From Ornithinibacter sp. (GTDB lineage Bacteria; Actinomycetota; Actinomycetes; Actinomycetales; Dermatophilaceae): a DNA stretch of 64,000 nucleotides. Where the stretch lies: positions 1 to 64,000 of the forward strand of contig JAQSWG010000019.1 in assembly GCA_029266735.1 (NCBI GenBank). The letters are read 5' to 3'. The translations under genes and the position numbers were made by a program. Of this stretch, positions 34,199-43,730 are shown one piece after another. Position 1 is the stretch's first letter, and every line of letters starts with the position of its first letter. The notes under the pieces are model-generated. The model made no database searches. It saw only the letters and a program-made list of their open reading frames with translations, and was not told where the DNA came from.

Positions 34199-35520
34199 GC
34201 GACGGCCTCGCTACCGGCATCCTCGGAGTTCTCGTCGGCAGCATCTTCGGACCCGAGGTAGGCGACGACGGCCCGGCTCTGCGGACGCAGCCAACGGTGG
34301 GCGGCCGCGACGACCTGCTCCGCGGTCACCGCACGCAGCCGGTCGAGGTGGGTGTTGACGACCTCCGGGTCGTCGTGGAGCAGCAGGTGGTGGCTGATGA
34401 GGTCGGCCCGCTCCTCCTGGCTCGCCAGGGCCGAGAGCCAGGACCGCTCCGACTGGGCGAGGGATGCCTCGAGCTCGACCTCGGTCGGGCCGCCGGCGAG
34501 GAAGGCGTCCAGCTCCTCGGCGAAGGCGGCCTCCACGGTCGCGGCGTCGACGCCGGGAGCGACGTCGAGCACGACGAAGCCCAGCGACGCACCGTCGACC
34601 AGGCCCCATGCCGTTGCGTGCGCACCGAGCGCCGTCTGCTCACGCCGCACGAGCCGCTTGACGAGGCGCGAGGTACCGAGGCCACCGATGCAGTCCAGGG
34701 CCACGGCCGCAGCGAGGAACTCGTCCGTCTCGTCGACGGGGAGCCGGAAGGCGATGTGCAGCCGGTCGTTGGGCACGACCTCGTGGCGGTCGACCCGCAC
34801 CGGCTCCGTGATCGGTTCGAGCTGCGCGTGATGCGCCCGGGCCTTCCCCGCGCTCGACGGCAGCCCACCGAAGTGGCGCTCGACCAGCTCGAAACCGGCG
34901 TCGGGCGTGATGTCACCGCACAGGGTGAGCACCGTGTTGTCCGGTGCGTAGTAGCGACGGAAGAACGCGTGGACGTCCGCGAGGCTCGCGGCGTCGAGGT
35001 CCTCCATCGAGCCGATCGTCGGGTGGTGGTACGGGTGACCTTCCGGAAAGACGGCGGCGTAGACGTCGATGAGGGCAGTGCCGTACGGCTGGTTGTCGTA
35101 CCGCTGGCGCTTCTCCTCCTTGACGACGTCACGCTGGTTGTCGAGGTTCTCCTGCGTCACGGCGTCGAGGAGGTGCCCGTGCCGGTCCGCCTCGAGCCAG
35201 AGGGCCAGCTCCACTGCCCCGGTGGGCACGGTCTCGAAGTAGTTCGTGCGGTCGAACCAGGTCGTGGCGTTGAGCCGTCCGCCCTCGGCCATGAGCGCTT
35301 CGAAGTGCTCACCGCTGCGCACGTTGCGTGACCCCTGGAACATGAGGTGCTCGAAGAGGTGCGCGAAGCCGGTGCGTCCGAGGGTCTCGTGACGCGAGCC
35401 GACGCCCACCCAGAGGTTGACCGTGACGTTGGGGACCGTGTGGTCCGGGCTCACGACGACGCGCAACCCGTTGGGGAGCGTCCGACGGTGGATGGGGTAG
35501 TCCAGCGGCATGCCGGTCAC
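34195..35520 (-). CDS. M16 family zinc peptidase (active-type)
   Basis: TGFAHLFEHLMFQGS (HxxEH), with downstream Glu-rich region; overlaps the partner gene by 4 bp. Confidence 0.93.
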   Translation of the reverse strand: MTGMPLDYPIHRRTLPNGLRVVVSPDHTVPNVTVNLWVGVGSRHETLGRTGFAHLFEHLMFQGSRNVRSGEHFEALMAEGGRLNATTWFDRTNYFETVPTGAVELALWLEADRHGHLLDAVTQENLDNQRDVVKEEKRQRYDNQPYGTALIDVYAAVFPEGHPYHHPTIGSMEDLDAASLADVHAFFRRYYAPDNTVLTLCGDITPDAGFELVERHFGGLPSSAGKARAHHAQLEPITEPVRVDRHEVVPNDRLHIAFRLPVDETDEFLAAAVALDCIGGLGTSRLVKRLVRREQTALGAHATAWGLVDGASLGFVVLDVAPGVDAATVEAAFAEELDAFLAGGPTEVELEASLAQSERSWLSALASQEERADLISHHLLLHDDPEVVNTHLDRLRAVTAEQVVAAAHRWLRPQSRAVVAYLGSEDAADENSEDAGSEAVA

Positions 35521-35567
35521 CCTACGTCGGGCTCGGGTGGACAGCCGGCGGATGCCGGAACAGCGGT

Positions 35568-36983
35568 TCAGGCGCTGGTGCGGCGGCGGTCCTCGAGCTC
35601 GGCGACCCCGGTGACCTCACCGTCAGCCGGGTCGCTGGGGATCGAGGGGGCCTGGTCCGCCGTCAGCGAGTCCATGGCCCGGCGACCGAACACCTGCTGC
35701 TGGGTGGCGACCCGCTGGGCGCGCCCGCGTCCGAGGAAGCTGACCGCCCAGTGGAGCAGGGTCGTGACGCGGTGCTTGAACCCGATGATGTAGACGAGGT
35801 GGATGGCGAGCCACAGCACCCACGCGAAGAACCCGGAGAAGCGCAGGCGGCCGATGGAGGCGACGGCGCTGAAGCGCGAGATCGTCGCCATCGACCCCTT
35901 GTCGAAGTACTCGAACCGCGGTTCGGTCTCCTTGCCGTCGAGGCGCCGGGTGATCTGCCGAGCGGCGAAACGGGCGCCCTGGATGGCGACCTGGGCGACG
36001 CCCGGGAGGTCGTCGAGCGACATCATGTCCCCGACCACGTAGATCTCGGGATGCCCGGGCACGGTGAGGTCGGGGAGCACCTTGATCCGCCCGGCCCGGT
36101 CGACCTCCACGCCCGACTGCTCGGCGATCTGTCGGCCGAGCGGGCTCGCCTGGACTCCGGCCGCCCACACCTTGGTCAGCGCCTCGACGCGGGTGGAGCT
36201 GCCGTCCGGCTCCGTCACGGTGATGCCCGTCGCGTCGACGTCGGTGACGGTCGTCCCCAGGCGCACGTCGACACCCATCCGGTTCAGCCGTGCGCGGGCC
36301 GCCTCCCCGAGGCGGTCACCGAACGCCGGAAGCACCTGGTCGACGGCGTCGAGGAGGATGATCCGCGCCTTGGTGGGGTCGATTCGCCGGAAGTCGTTCC
36401 GGAGCGTGCGGTTCGCGAGCTCGGCGATCTGGCCCGCCATCTCGACGCCCGTGGGTCCAGCGCCCACGACGACGAAGGTCAGGGCCCGCTCCTGCTCCGC
36501 CGGGGTCCGGGCGAGCTCCGCGATCTCGAAGGCGCCGAAGATGCGGCCGCGCAGCTCCAGAGCGTCGTCGATGGACTTCATGCCGGGCGCGTGACGGGCG
36601 AACTCGTCGTTGCCGAACCACGACTGACCGGCGCCGGCGGCGACGAGCAGCGAGTCGTACGGCGTCACCCGCTCCCGGCCCAGCACCTGCGAGGTGACGG
36701 TGCGCGCCTCCAGGTCCACGCCCGTCACGGTTCCCAGCAGGACCGTGGCGTTCCTCTGACGAGCCAGCACCTCGCGGGTGCTGGGGGCGATCTCCCCCTC
36801 GGAGAGGATCCCTGTCGCGACCTGGTAGAGCAGGGGCTGGAACAGGTGGTGCGTCGTCGAGGCGATCAGGGTGATCTCGACGTCCTTGCGGCGCCGGAGA
36901 GCCTGGGTGCCGAAGAGACCGCCGAAACCGGAACCGATGACGACGACGCGATGGGTGCTCACGGGAGGTCCAACGCGGCTCAC
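35568..36983 (-). CDS. ndh: Type II NADH dehydrogenase (NAD(P)/FAD-dependent oxidoreductase)
   Basis: RVVVIGSGFGGLFGTQALRR, VVVGAGPTGVEMAGQIAEL, YVVGDMMSLDDLPGVAQVAIQGARFAARQI; GTG start chosen by CATACT element 6 nt upstream. Confidence 0.93.
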   Translation of the reverse strand: MSRVGPPVSTHRVVVIGSGFGGLFGTQALRRRKDVEITLIASTTHHLFQPLLYQVATGILSEGEIAPSTREVLARQRNATVLLGTVTGVDLEARTVTSQVLGRERVTPYDSLLVAAGAGQSWFGNDEFARHAPGMKSIDDALELRGRIFGAFEIAELARTPAEQERALTFVVVGAGPTGVEMAGQIAELANRTLRNDFRRIDPTKARIILLDAVDQVLPAFGDRLGEAARARLNRMGVDVRLGTTVTDVDATGITVTEPDGSSTRVEALTKVWAAGVQASPLGRQIAEQSGVEVDRAGRIKVLPDLTVPGHPEIYVVGDMMSLDDLPGVAQVAIQGARFAARQITRRLDGKETEPRFEYFDKGSMATISRFSAVASIGRLRFSGFFAWVLWLAIHLVYIIGFKHRVTTLLHWAVSFLGRGRAQRVATQQQVFGRRAMDSLTADQAPSIPSDPADGEVTGVAELEDRRRTSA

Positions 36984-37162
36984 CGAGCCAGTATGCCGGG
37001 GGCGCCCCACCGTGGTGGAGGTCACGTCGCGGTGGTCCGACGTCCCGCTCACCCCGTGCGGATGATGCCGCGCCGACCCGACGAGCGTTGGCTGGACGCA
37101 GCGCCCCCGCCCCTGTGCCGGTGGTGGCGGCCCGACTCATCCCGACGGATCAGGAGGCCGAC

Positions 37163-38002
37163 ATGTGTCGTTGGCTCGCGTACTCCGGCTCACCGGTGCT
37201 CCTCGAGGACCTCCTCTACAAGCCGGCGAACTCCCTGGTGGTCCAGAGCAAGCACTCACGGATGGGTGCGACGACCACCAACGGCGACGGCTTCGGCGTC
37301 GGCTGGTACGGCGCGTACGAGACCCCGGGGCTGTTCCGGAGCACGGAGCCGGCCTGGAACGACCTCAACCTGCGTGAGCTGTCCGCCCACGCGCGAGCCG
37401 GCCGGGTGTTCGCCCACATCAGGGCCTCGACGGGCTCAGCCGTGCAGCAGACCAACTGCCACCCGTTCCGTCACGGGAACTGGCTGTGGATGCACAACGG
37501 CTACCTCGCGGGCTTCCGCGAGATGAAGCGCGACCTCGCGATGGAGGTGGACCCCGACCTCTTCGCCGACATCGAAGGCTCCACCGACTCCGAGATGCTC
37601 TTCTTCCTCGCGCTCAGCTTCGGGCTGCGCGACGACCCCCGGGCCGGCGTGGCGCGCGCGGTCGGGCTCGTCGAGGAGGTGGGACACAGCCATGGCATCG
37701 ACTTCCCGGTGCAGATGACAGTGGCCACGACCGACGGGGACACCACGTGGGCCTTCCGGTACTCCAGCGAGGGGATGTCGCGGTCGCTGTTCCAGAGCAC
37801 CGACGTCTCGACGCTTCGGGCGCAGTACCCGGACAACCCGGTGCTGCACGACCTCTCGGACGACGCCCGCCTCGTGGTGTCCGAGCCTCTGGGCGACCTG
37901 CAGGGAGCCTGGCGCGACATCCCGGAGGCGTCCAGCGTCATGGTGCACGGCGCCGATGACGAGGTGGTGCCGTTCGCGCCGACGTCCCCGGTCGCGCTCT
38001 AG
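37163..38002 (+). CDS. Class II glutamine amidotransferase (EgtC/YafJ-like)
   Basis: MCRWLAYSGSPVLLEDLL (Cys2), HSRMGATTTNGDGFGVGWY, FAHIRASTGSAVQQTNCHPF, MHNGYLAGF; SD CAGGAGG. Confidence 0.93.
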   Translation: MCRWLAYSGSPVLLEDLLYKPANSLVVQSKHSRMGATTTNGDGFGVGWYGAYETPGLFRSTEPAWNDLNLRELSAHARAGRVFAHIRASTGSAVQQTNCHPFRHGNWLWMHNGYLAGFREMKRDLAMEVDPDLFADIEGSTDSEMLFFLALSFGLRDDPRAGVARAVGLVEEVGHSHGIDFPVQMTVATTDGDTTWAFRYSSEGMSRSLFQSTDVSTLRAQYPDNPVLHDLSDDARLVVSEPLGDLQGAWRDIPEASSVMVHGADDEVVPFAPTSPVAL

Positions 38003-38034
38003 CAAGGCCTCCGCACCCGAGGAGCCCGGGAATG

Positions 38035-38072
38035 GAGAAGGTCCGGCCGGCTGCTGCCGGTCGGACCTTCTC
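38035..38072. terminator. Hairpin terminator between glutamine amidotransferase gene and tRNA
   Basis: GAGAAGGTCCGGCCGG CTGCTG CCGGTCGGACCTTCTC, one mismatch. Confidence 0.75.
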
Positions 38073-38079
38073 GATCGTG

Positions 38080-38153
38080 TAGCGGGGGCAGGATTTGAAC
38101 CTGCGACCTCCGGGTTATGAGCCCGGCGAGCTACCGAGCTGCTCCACCCCGCG
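38080..38153 (-). tRNA. Initiator tRNA-Met (CAU)
   Basis: CGCGGGGTGGAGCAGCTCGGTAGCTCGCCGGGCTCATAACCCGGAGGTCGCAGGTTCAAATCCTGCCCCCGCTA folds as a cloverleaf; three G:C pairs flank the anticodon loop and position 1:72 is unpaired, both initiator hallmarks; no encoded CCA. Confidence 0.95.
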
Positions 38154-38264
38154 TCGAGTGAGTCACGGCTCCGAAGAACCGCGCTCGGTATGGCCCGAGC
38201 GTACGTGACCCAGCCGTTCCGGGCCAAATCGACGCCTCGCCCCGAAGCGCCACCCCATCGAGAT

Positions 38265-38310
38265 GAGGCAACACGCCGACCGGACCCGGGGTCCGCCTGC
38301 GTGTTGCCTC
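38265..38310 (-). terminator. Nested hairpin downstream of the UPF0182 gene
   Basis: GAGGCAACACGC...GCGTGTTGCCTC 12-bp perfect repeat enclosing GGACC/GGTCC. Confidence 0.65.
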
Positions 38311-38327
38311 CTCTCGACCGTCTCGGC

Positions 38328-41300
38328 TCAGCCGGTCGGGGACGGACTGGGTGACACCGCCGCCGACCCGCCGGGTGACGGGCTCGGCGACGGAGTGGCG
38401 GCGTCCGGGATGAGCTGGGGGGCGATGGCCTGGGCGCGCTTGATCGCCGCGTCCAGCCGCTGCTGGGCGACGCCGTAGGCGGCGAAGTCACCCGCCTTGA
38501 GCGCCTCCTGCCCCGCCGCGTAGGCGTTCTGGATCTCGGTGAGCGCCGCGGCGAGCTGCGCCGCAGCGGAGCCACTGGGTGTGGACGGCTCACTGGGCTC
38601 GGCCGGCTCGCCGGGTTCCGGCGGGCTGTCCCCCGGCTGCTCCGCGCCGAAGAGCCCGCTGACCGCCTGCTCCAGCGTGTCTCCCCACGCGACCGTGGTG
38701 CCGTACACGGCGACGTTGATCTTGTTCTGCGGGAAGGACCCGGAGCCCGAAGCCGCCTGGACGTAGATGGGCTGCACGTAGAACATCCGACCCTCGAGCG
38801 GGAAGGTGAGCAGGTTGCCGAAGGTCAGCTCCTTGCCGGACTGCGAGTTGTTGGTGATGTACTGCGCCAACGACAGCTGCTCGGCGGGGTTCTGCGACCT
38901 CACCGGAGAGTTCTGGATCTGGTTGAGCACCTGCCCCGGTCCGGCCGGAGTCGTCGAGCCGAACTCCAGGAGTCGCAGGGATCCGTAGTCCTCGGCCGGT
39001 CGGCCGGCCTCGGAGCCGGCGTCGGCGTCGACCGCGAGGAGGCCACGGAGGATCTCCCGGCCCGCCTCGTCGTTGCTCGCGGGCACGAACGGCGAGGTGA
39101 TCGAGAACGCCGCCTCGTTCTCACCGGGCATCGCGATCGACTGGAAGACGACCGGCTGGTCCTGGAGGGGTGCGAACGGGTCTCGGGGCACCCTCCACCG
39201 GTCCGACCCGCTGTAGAAGTCGCCCGGGTTCGTCACGTGGTACTCGGTGATGAGCTCACGCTGGACCTTGAGGAGGTCCTGCGGGTAGCGGATGTGGGCC
39301 ATGAGGTCACCCGAGATCTCCGAGAGCGGGCGCACCGTCCCGGGGAAGGCGTTGTTCCACGCCTTGAGGATGGGGTCGCCGGTGTCCCACCCGTAGAGCT
39401 TGACACTGCCGTCATGGGCGTCGACCGTCGCCTTGACCGCGTTGCGGACGTAGTTCACCTGACCGGCGCCGACGGTCACGACGTTGGACCGCTGGGCGAC
39501 GGAGTCGGACGTCGCCTCGGCCAGCTCGAGGAGCCGGCTGTTGGGGTAGCTCGCCGAGGTGGTGAAGCCGTCGACGATCCACTGGACCCGGCCCTCGACG
39601 ACGGCGGGGTAGACGTTGCCGTCGAGCCGCAGCCACGGAGCCACGCGCTCGACCCGCTCGGTCGGAGAGCGGTGGTCGAGGATCCGGGAGGAGCTGTTGA
39701 CCGCGTCGGAGAGGAGGAAGTTGGCCTCCCGGTACTTCACGGCGTAGGCGAACCGGCGCAGGGCGGATCCGATGGGGACCCCGCCCTCCCCGGCATACGT
39801 GTTGTTGACCGCGACCTCGCCGTCCCCACCCGCGGGGAAGTCGAACTCGCGAGGGGACGCACCTGCGGGGGCGCCCACGACGGAGTACGTCGGGGACAGC
39901 TCGCCGAAGTAGACCCGCGGCTCGTACTCGCCGAGCGAGCTTCGACCGCCGCCCTCGAAGAACACCGGGTCACCTTCGGCGCTCCGCTGGTTGCCGTAGG
40001 CGGCGTAGAACCCGTAGCCGTGGGTGTAGATGGTGTGGTCGTTGAGCCAGTTGCGCTGGTTGTCCGGCAGGCCGTCGAGGTTGATCTCCCGCACGGCCAC
40101 CACCGCGTCACGGGTCTGCTCGTCGATGGTGTACCGGTCGACGTCGAGCGTGTCCGGGAAGGCGTAGTAGTCGCGCTGACCCTCGAGCTGCCGGAAGGTC
40201 GGGGCGACGACGTTCGGGTCGATGATGCGGACGCCGGGGATGTCGTTCGCCGCGGCGCGGACCACGTCCTGGTTGTCTGCGTCCGTCGCAGCCGGGTTGG
40301 GGATCCGCTCGACCCGGTTCAGCCCGAACGCCGTGCGCGTGGCCGTGATGTTCCGCTGGATGTACGGAGCCTCCAGCGACTTCTCCGACGGCCGCACCCG
40401 CAGCGACTGGATCAGCGCCGGATAGGCGCCCCCGACGACCACGGCCGTCACGACGAGCAGCACGACGCCCGTGATCGGCAGCCGCCAGCTGCGGCTCCAG
40501 ATGGCGGCGAGGAAGAACGCGGCGCACATCAGGGCCGCGACGGCGAGGATGGCCTTGGTCGGGAGGACCGCCTTGTCGTCGGTGTACGTGATGCCGGTGA
40601 GGAGCTGCCCCTTCTCGGTGGCCAGGGAGTAGCGGTCGAGCCAGTAGGAGGCCGCGCGGGTGAGCGCGATGAGGGCGCCGAGGACGCCGAGGTGGACGTA
40701 GGCCGCGCGGGTGGTCGGTCCGCGGCCCGGCAGCTGCAGGCCGCCGTAGACGTAGTGGGTGAATGCCCCGGCGATGAACGCGAGGACGAGCACCACCGTC
40801 ACGAAGCTCACGATGAAGCGCAGCCAGGGCAGCGTGAAGACGAAGAACCCGACGTCCATGCCGAACTGCGGGTCCTCGACACCGAAGGGCTCGCGGTTCG
40901 CCCACAGGAGGAAGGTGCGCCAGGCGCCCATGGACCCCGACCCGGCGAGCAGTCCGAGGACGACGGGGATGACGATGACGGCGAGGCGGCGCAGCGGCTC
41001 GATGGCCTGGCGGTACTGCTCGAGCACCTGCTGGGCCTGCGTGACGGGCACGTACAGCGGGCGGGTGCGGTAGGCGACGACGAGGCTGGCACCGACCGCC
41101 GCGCCGGTGAGGAGGGCGGCGCCGACGAAGATGCCGAGCTTGGTCGTCAGCTCCTTGACGAACACCGAGCGGAAGCCGACGGAGTCGTACCACCAGATGT
41201 CCGTGAGGAGGTCGGCCGCGATGCCGCCCAGGACGACCACGGCGAGCAGGACGACGATGGTCGTGCCGAGCGGCCCCCTCCGGCGCCGCGTGGCAGGTCG

Positions 41301-41393
41301 GGCCGGGGCGGCAGGGCCGTCGCTCCCGCCCCGGGGGCGTGCCGAACCGTCATCCGGACCCGCAGGCCCGTCGAACCACTCCGAGCGACTCAC
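38328..41393 (-). CDS. UPF0182 family multi-pass membrane protein (COG1615-like)
   Basis: About 7 TM segments then soluble domain (QRNITATRTAFGL, WLNDHTIYTHGYGFYAAYGN, PRVYFGELSPTYSVVG); Ala/Pro/Ser-rich tail. Confidence 0.92.
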   Translation of the reverse strand: MSRSEWFDGPAGPDDGSARPRGGSDGPAAPARPATRRRRGPLGTTIVVLLAVVVLGGIAADLLTDIWWYDSVGFRSVFVKELTTKLGIFVGAALLTGAAVGASLVVAYRTRPLYVPVTQAQQVLEQYRQAIEPLRRLAVIVIPVVLGLLAGSGSMGAWRTFLLWANREPFGVEDPQFGMDVGFFVFTLPWLRFIVSFVTVVLVLAFIAGAFTHYVYGGLQLPGRGPTTRAAYVHLGVLGALIALTRAASYWLDRYSLATEKGQLLTGITYTDDKAVLPTKAILAVAALMCAAFFLAAIWSRSWRLPITGVVLLVVTAVVVGGAYPALIQSLRVRPSEKSLEAPYIQRNITATRTAFGLNRVERIPNPAATDADNQDVVRAAANDIPGVRIIDPNVVAPTFRQLEGQRDYYAFPDTLDVDRYTIDEQTRDAVVAVREINLDGLPDNQRNWLNDHTIYTHGYGFYAAYGNQRSAEGDPVFFEGGGRSSLGEYEPRVYFGELSPTYSVVGAPAGASPREFDFPAGGDGEVAVNNTYAGEGGVPIGSALRRFAYAVKYREANFLLSDAVNSSSRILDHRSPTERVERVAPWLRLDGNVYPAVVEGRVQWIVDGFTTSASYPNSRLLELAEATSDSVAQRSNVVTVGAGQVNYVRNAVKATVDAHDGSVKLYGWDTGDPILKAWNNAFPGTVRPLSEISGDLMAHIRYPQDLLKVQRELITEYHVTNPGDFYSGSDRWRVPRDPFAPLQDQPVVFQSIAMPGENEAAFSITSPFVPASNDEAGREILRGLLAVDADAGSEAGRPAEDYGSLRLLEFGSTTPAGPGQVLNQIQNSPVRSQNPAEQLSLAQYITNNSQSGKELTFGNLLTFPLEGRMFYVQPIYVQAASGSGSFPQNKINVAVYGTTVAWGDTLEQAVSGLFGAEQPGDSPPEPGEPAEPSEPSTPSGSAAAQLAAALTEIQNAYAAGQEALKAGDFAAYGVAQQRLDAAIKRAQAIAPQLIPDAATPSPSPSPGGSAAVSPSPSPTG

Positions 41394-41488
41394 TGCTCTC
41401 CTCGTCCCGTCGGCGGGGGTGCCCCGCGTCGACCGTGGGCGACGAATGTACCCCGGCTTCCTGCACGAGGATCGGGCACCATGGTCCG

Positions 41489-42028
41489 GTGCCCCAGACC
41501 CCTCACCCCGTCACGGATCCCCTCACCCTCGCGGCCCTGGACACCGAGCGGCACGTGGCGCGGTCCGGCTGGGACCAGCCGGTGCGGCTCTTCGCCCTCG
41601 TGCCGACGGCCGAGCTGCTCATGCACGAGCCACACCTGGCCGACGGGCTCGCCCTCCACGACGCCGTGACCGGCGCCCTCAGTGCCGTCGAGCAGGACGA
41701 GCTGCCGGAGGCGGCCGGACTCGAGGAGCTGCTCGGGCAGATCGCGTGGCCCGAGCAGGTCGCGGGGTGCGCCCTCGCCGTGGAGCGGATCGTCGTACCC
41801 CCGGATGCCGAGCGGGATCTCCCCCAGGACGCCGACGCCGCGCTGCGGGCGGTGGCCGAGCACGCGCAGCGCTCGGACGTGCGCCTCCTCGTCGCCGTGA
41901 CGCGCGACGGGGCGGCGCGGTGCCTGCTGCGTCAGCGGGCCCATGACAGCGACGACCGGGTGGCGCTCGGCGAGGAGATCGCACCGGGCCTGGTCCACGC
42001 GCTACGGGCCACCTTGGCTCCCGCCTGA
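41489..42028 (+). CDS. PPA1309-like family protein
   Basis: DTERHVARSGWDQPVRLFALVPTAELL...EQDELPE...LGQIAWPEQVAGCALAVERIVVPPDAERDLP...RLLVAVTRDGAARCLLRQRAHDSDDRV. Confidence 0.8.
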   Translation: MPQTPHPVTDPLTLAALDTERHVARSGWDQPVRLFALVPTAELLMHEPHLADGLALHDAVTGALSAVEQDELPEAAGLEELLGQIAWPEQVAGCALAVERIVVPPDAERDLPQDADAALRAVAEHAQRSDVRLLVAVTRDGAARCLLRQRAHDSDDRVALGEEIAPGLVHALRATLAPA

Positions 42029-42040
42029 TCCAGGGATCAC

Positions 42041-43201
42041 TCAGCCGCAGGTGGGCAGGGACGCTGCGTCCCCTGAGGCGATGTCCCGCACTGCGGCGAG
42101 TCCCTCGTCGAAGGTCGCCACCCTGACGACGCGCAGACCGTCGGGGACGTGTCCGGCGACGTCGGAGCAGTTGTCCGCAGGGGCGAGGAAGAAGTCGGCT
42201 CCCGCGGCCTGAGCCCCCACGAGCTTCTGCCGGATGCCGCCGATGGGGCCGACGGTGCCGTCGTCCTCCATCGTCCCGGTCCCCGCGATCTCCTTGCCGC
42301 CGGTGAGCTCCCCGGGCGTCAGCACGTCGTAGATGGCAAGGCTGAACATCAGTCCCGCCGACGGGCCGCCGACGTTGCCCGTCCGCAGGCTCACGTCCAC
42401 CGGCAGGTCGTAGTCGAGCCGGAGCCCCACCCCGATGACGGTGCCCCGGGCCGACTCCGCCGGGCGCACCGCGACGGTCCGCTCCTCACCCTCCCTCAGG
42501 ACGACGACGGGGACCGTGTCGCCTGGCTCCGTCCGCTGCACCGCGGCACGGACGGCATCCGAGGAGGATGCCTCGGCGTCGCCGACGGAGACGAGCACGT
42601 CACCCGGCTCCAGGACTCCCTGTGACGGACCGCCCTCGAACACGTCGGCGATGACCACGGTCTGTTCGACCTCGCGGCCCATGGCGCGCAGGGCCGTGGC
42701 GGTCGCGACGGACTGCGAACCCGCCATCTCGGCCGCCCCCTCCTCCTCGACCTCCTCCTGGCTGGAGTCGGGGGGGAACACGTCGTCGACCCGGAGCACC
42801 TCCTCGGTGTCGGAGAGCCATGCGCGGGCGACGTCGTAGACCGTGATGGTGACCCCTGGGCCCCCGTCCACGCTGACGGTCGTGAAGTCGAGCCGCCCCG
42901 TCGTCGGGTACGTGGTGGCGCCCTCGACGGCGAGCAGCGGCTTGCCGTCGATGTTCCCCAGGATGTTCGTCGCCGGCCCGGGCGACATGACGACATACGG
43001 GAGCCCGACGAAGGTCAGAGCAGCCGCCAGGGCGATGGCGAGGAAGGTTGCGGTGAGCAGCGCGGCCGGGAGCAGGCCGGGGCGGAGGGCAGAGCGGCGG
43101 CGCCCGGCCGCCAGCCCTCGCTCCGCACCGTGTCCGTCCGCGTCGCGGGGATCACCCGGGTAGCCGCTGTTCGCGACGACGTCGGCGTACGGCCCGCTCA
43201 C
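42041..43201 (-). CDS. PDZ / Lon (S16)-like secreted protease, YlbL family
   Basis: N-terminal TM; PDZ-like GGPSQGVLEPGDVLVSVGD; S16 GNVGGPSAGLMFSLAIYDVLTPGELTGGKEIAGTGTMEDDGTVGPIGGIRQKLVGA (Ser-Lys). Confidence 0.9.
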   Translation of the reverse strand: MSGPYADVVANSGYPGDPRDADGHGAERGLAAGRRRSALRPGLLPAALLTATFLAIALAAALTFVGLPYVVMSPGPATNILGNIDGKPLLAVEGATTYPTTGRLDFTTVSVDGGPGVTITVYDVARAWLSDTEEVLRVDDVFPPDSSQEEVEEEGAAEMAGSQSVATATALRAMGREVEQTVVIADVFEGGPSQGVLEPGDVLVSVGDAEASSSDAVRAAVQRTEPGDTVPVVVLREGEERTVAVRPAESARGTVIGVGLRLDYDLPVDVSLRTGNVGGPSAGLMFSLAIYDVLTPGELTGGKEIAGTGTMEDDGTVGPIGGIRQKLVGAQAAGADFFLAPADNCSDVAGHVPDGLRVVRVATFDEGLAAVRDIASGDAASLPTCG

Positions 43202-43632
43202 GGGGTCCCCACCCACTCCGACGACCCGTCGGCGAGGTGCTGATGCTTCCAGATGGGCGTCTCCGTCTTCAGGGTGTCGATGAGGTCGCGGCAGGCGTCG
43301 AACGCCTGGGCCCGGTGCGGCGCCGCGGCGGCCACCACCACGGCGAGGTCACCGACGCGCAGGGCGCCCACGCGGTGGACCGCCGCGACCCGGACCGCGT
43401 CGGTCCGCTCGGCGACGGCCTGGCACGTGCGGACCATCGCCTCGAGGGCCGCCGGGTGTGCCTCGTAGTCGAGGGCCTCGACACCGTCGCCGTGGTCGCG
43501 GTCGCGGACGACGCCCACGAACAGTGCGACCCCGCCGCACGACGGGTGGCGAACGGCATCCAGAACCTCATCGACCGACACCCGATCGTCGCGCAGCGCG
43601 ACGAGCGCGACGGCGTCGTGGTGGACGGACAT
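43198..43632 (-). CDS. moaE: Molybdopterin synthase catalytic subunit-like protein
   Basis: GGVALFVGVVRDRDHGDGVEALDYEAHPAALEAM, VAAVHRVGALRVGDLAVVVAAAAPHRAQAFDACRDLIDTLKTETPIWKHQHLADGSSEWVG. Confidence 0.92.
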   Translation of the reverse strand: MSVHHDAVALVALRDDRVSVDEVLDAVRHPSCGGVALFVGVVRDRDHGDGVEALDYEAHPAALEAMVRTCQAVAERTDAVRVAAVHRVGALRVGDLAVVVAAAAPHRAQAFDACRDLIDTLKTETPIWKHQHLADGSSEWVGTP

Positions 43633-43730
43633 GGGGCTCCTCGGTGACCCCGGCGCGGAACTCTCGGGGCGAGATCGTGGTTGGCTGTATCGAGACGACA
43701 TCCTCTCACCCCCACGCGAGGGAGCCCGGC

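Noticed and set aside
38080-38153. Unpaired C1:U72 in the tRNA as a novelty
   Set aside because: A mismatched 1:72 position is a standard feature of bacterial initiator tRNAs.
39237-41669. 810-aa plus-strand ORF antisense to UPF0182
   Set aside because: Asp/Val/Arg-rich composition typical of antisense frames; UPF0182 on the other strand is clearly coding.
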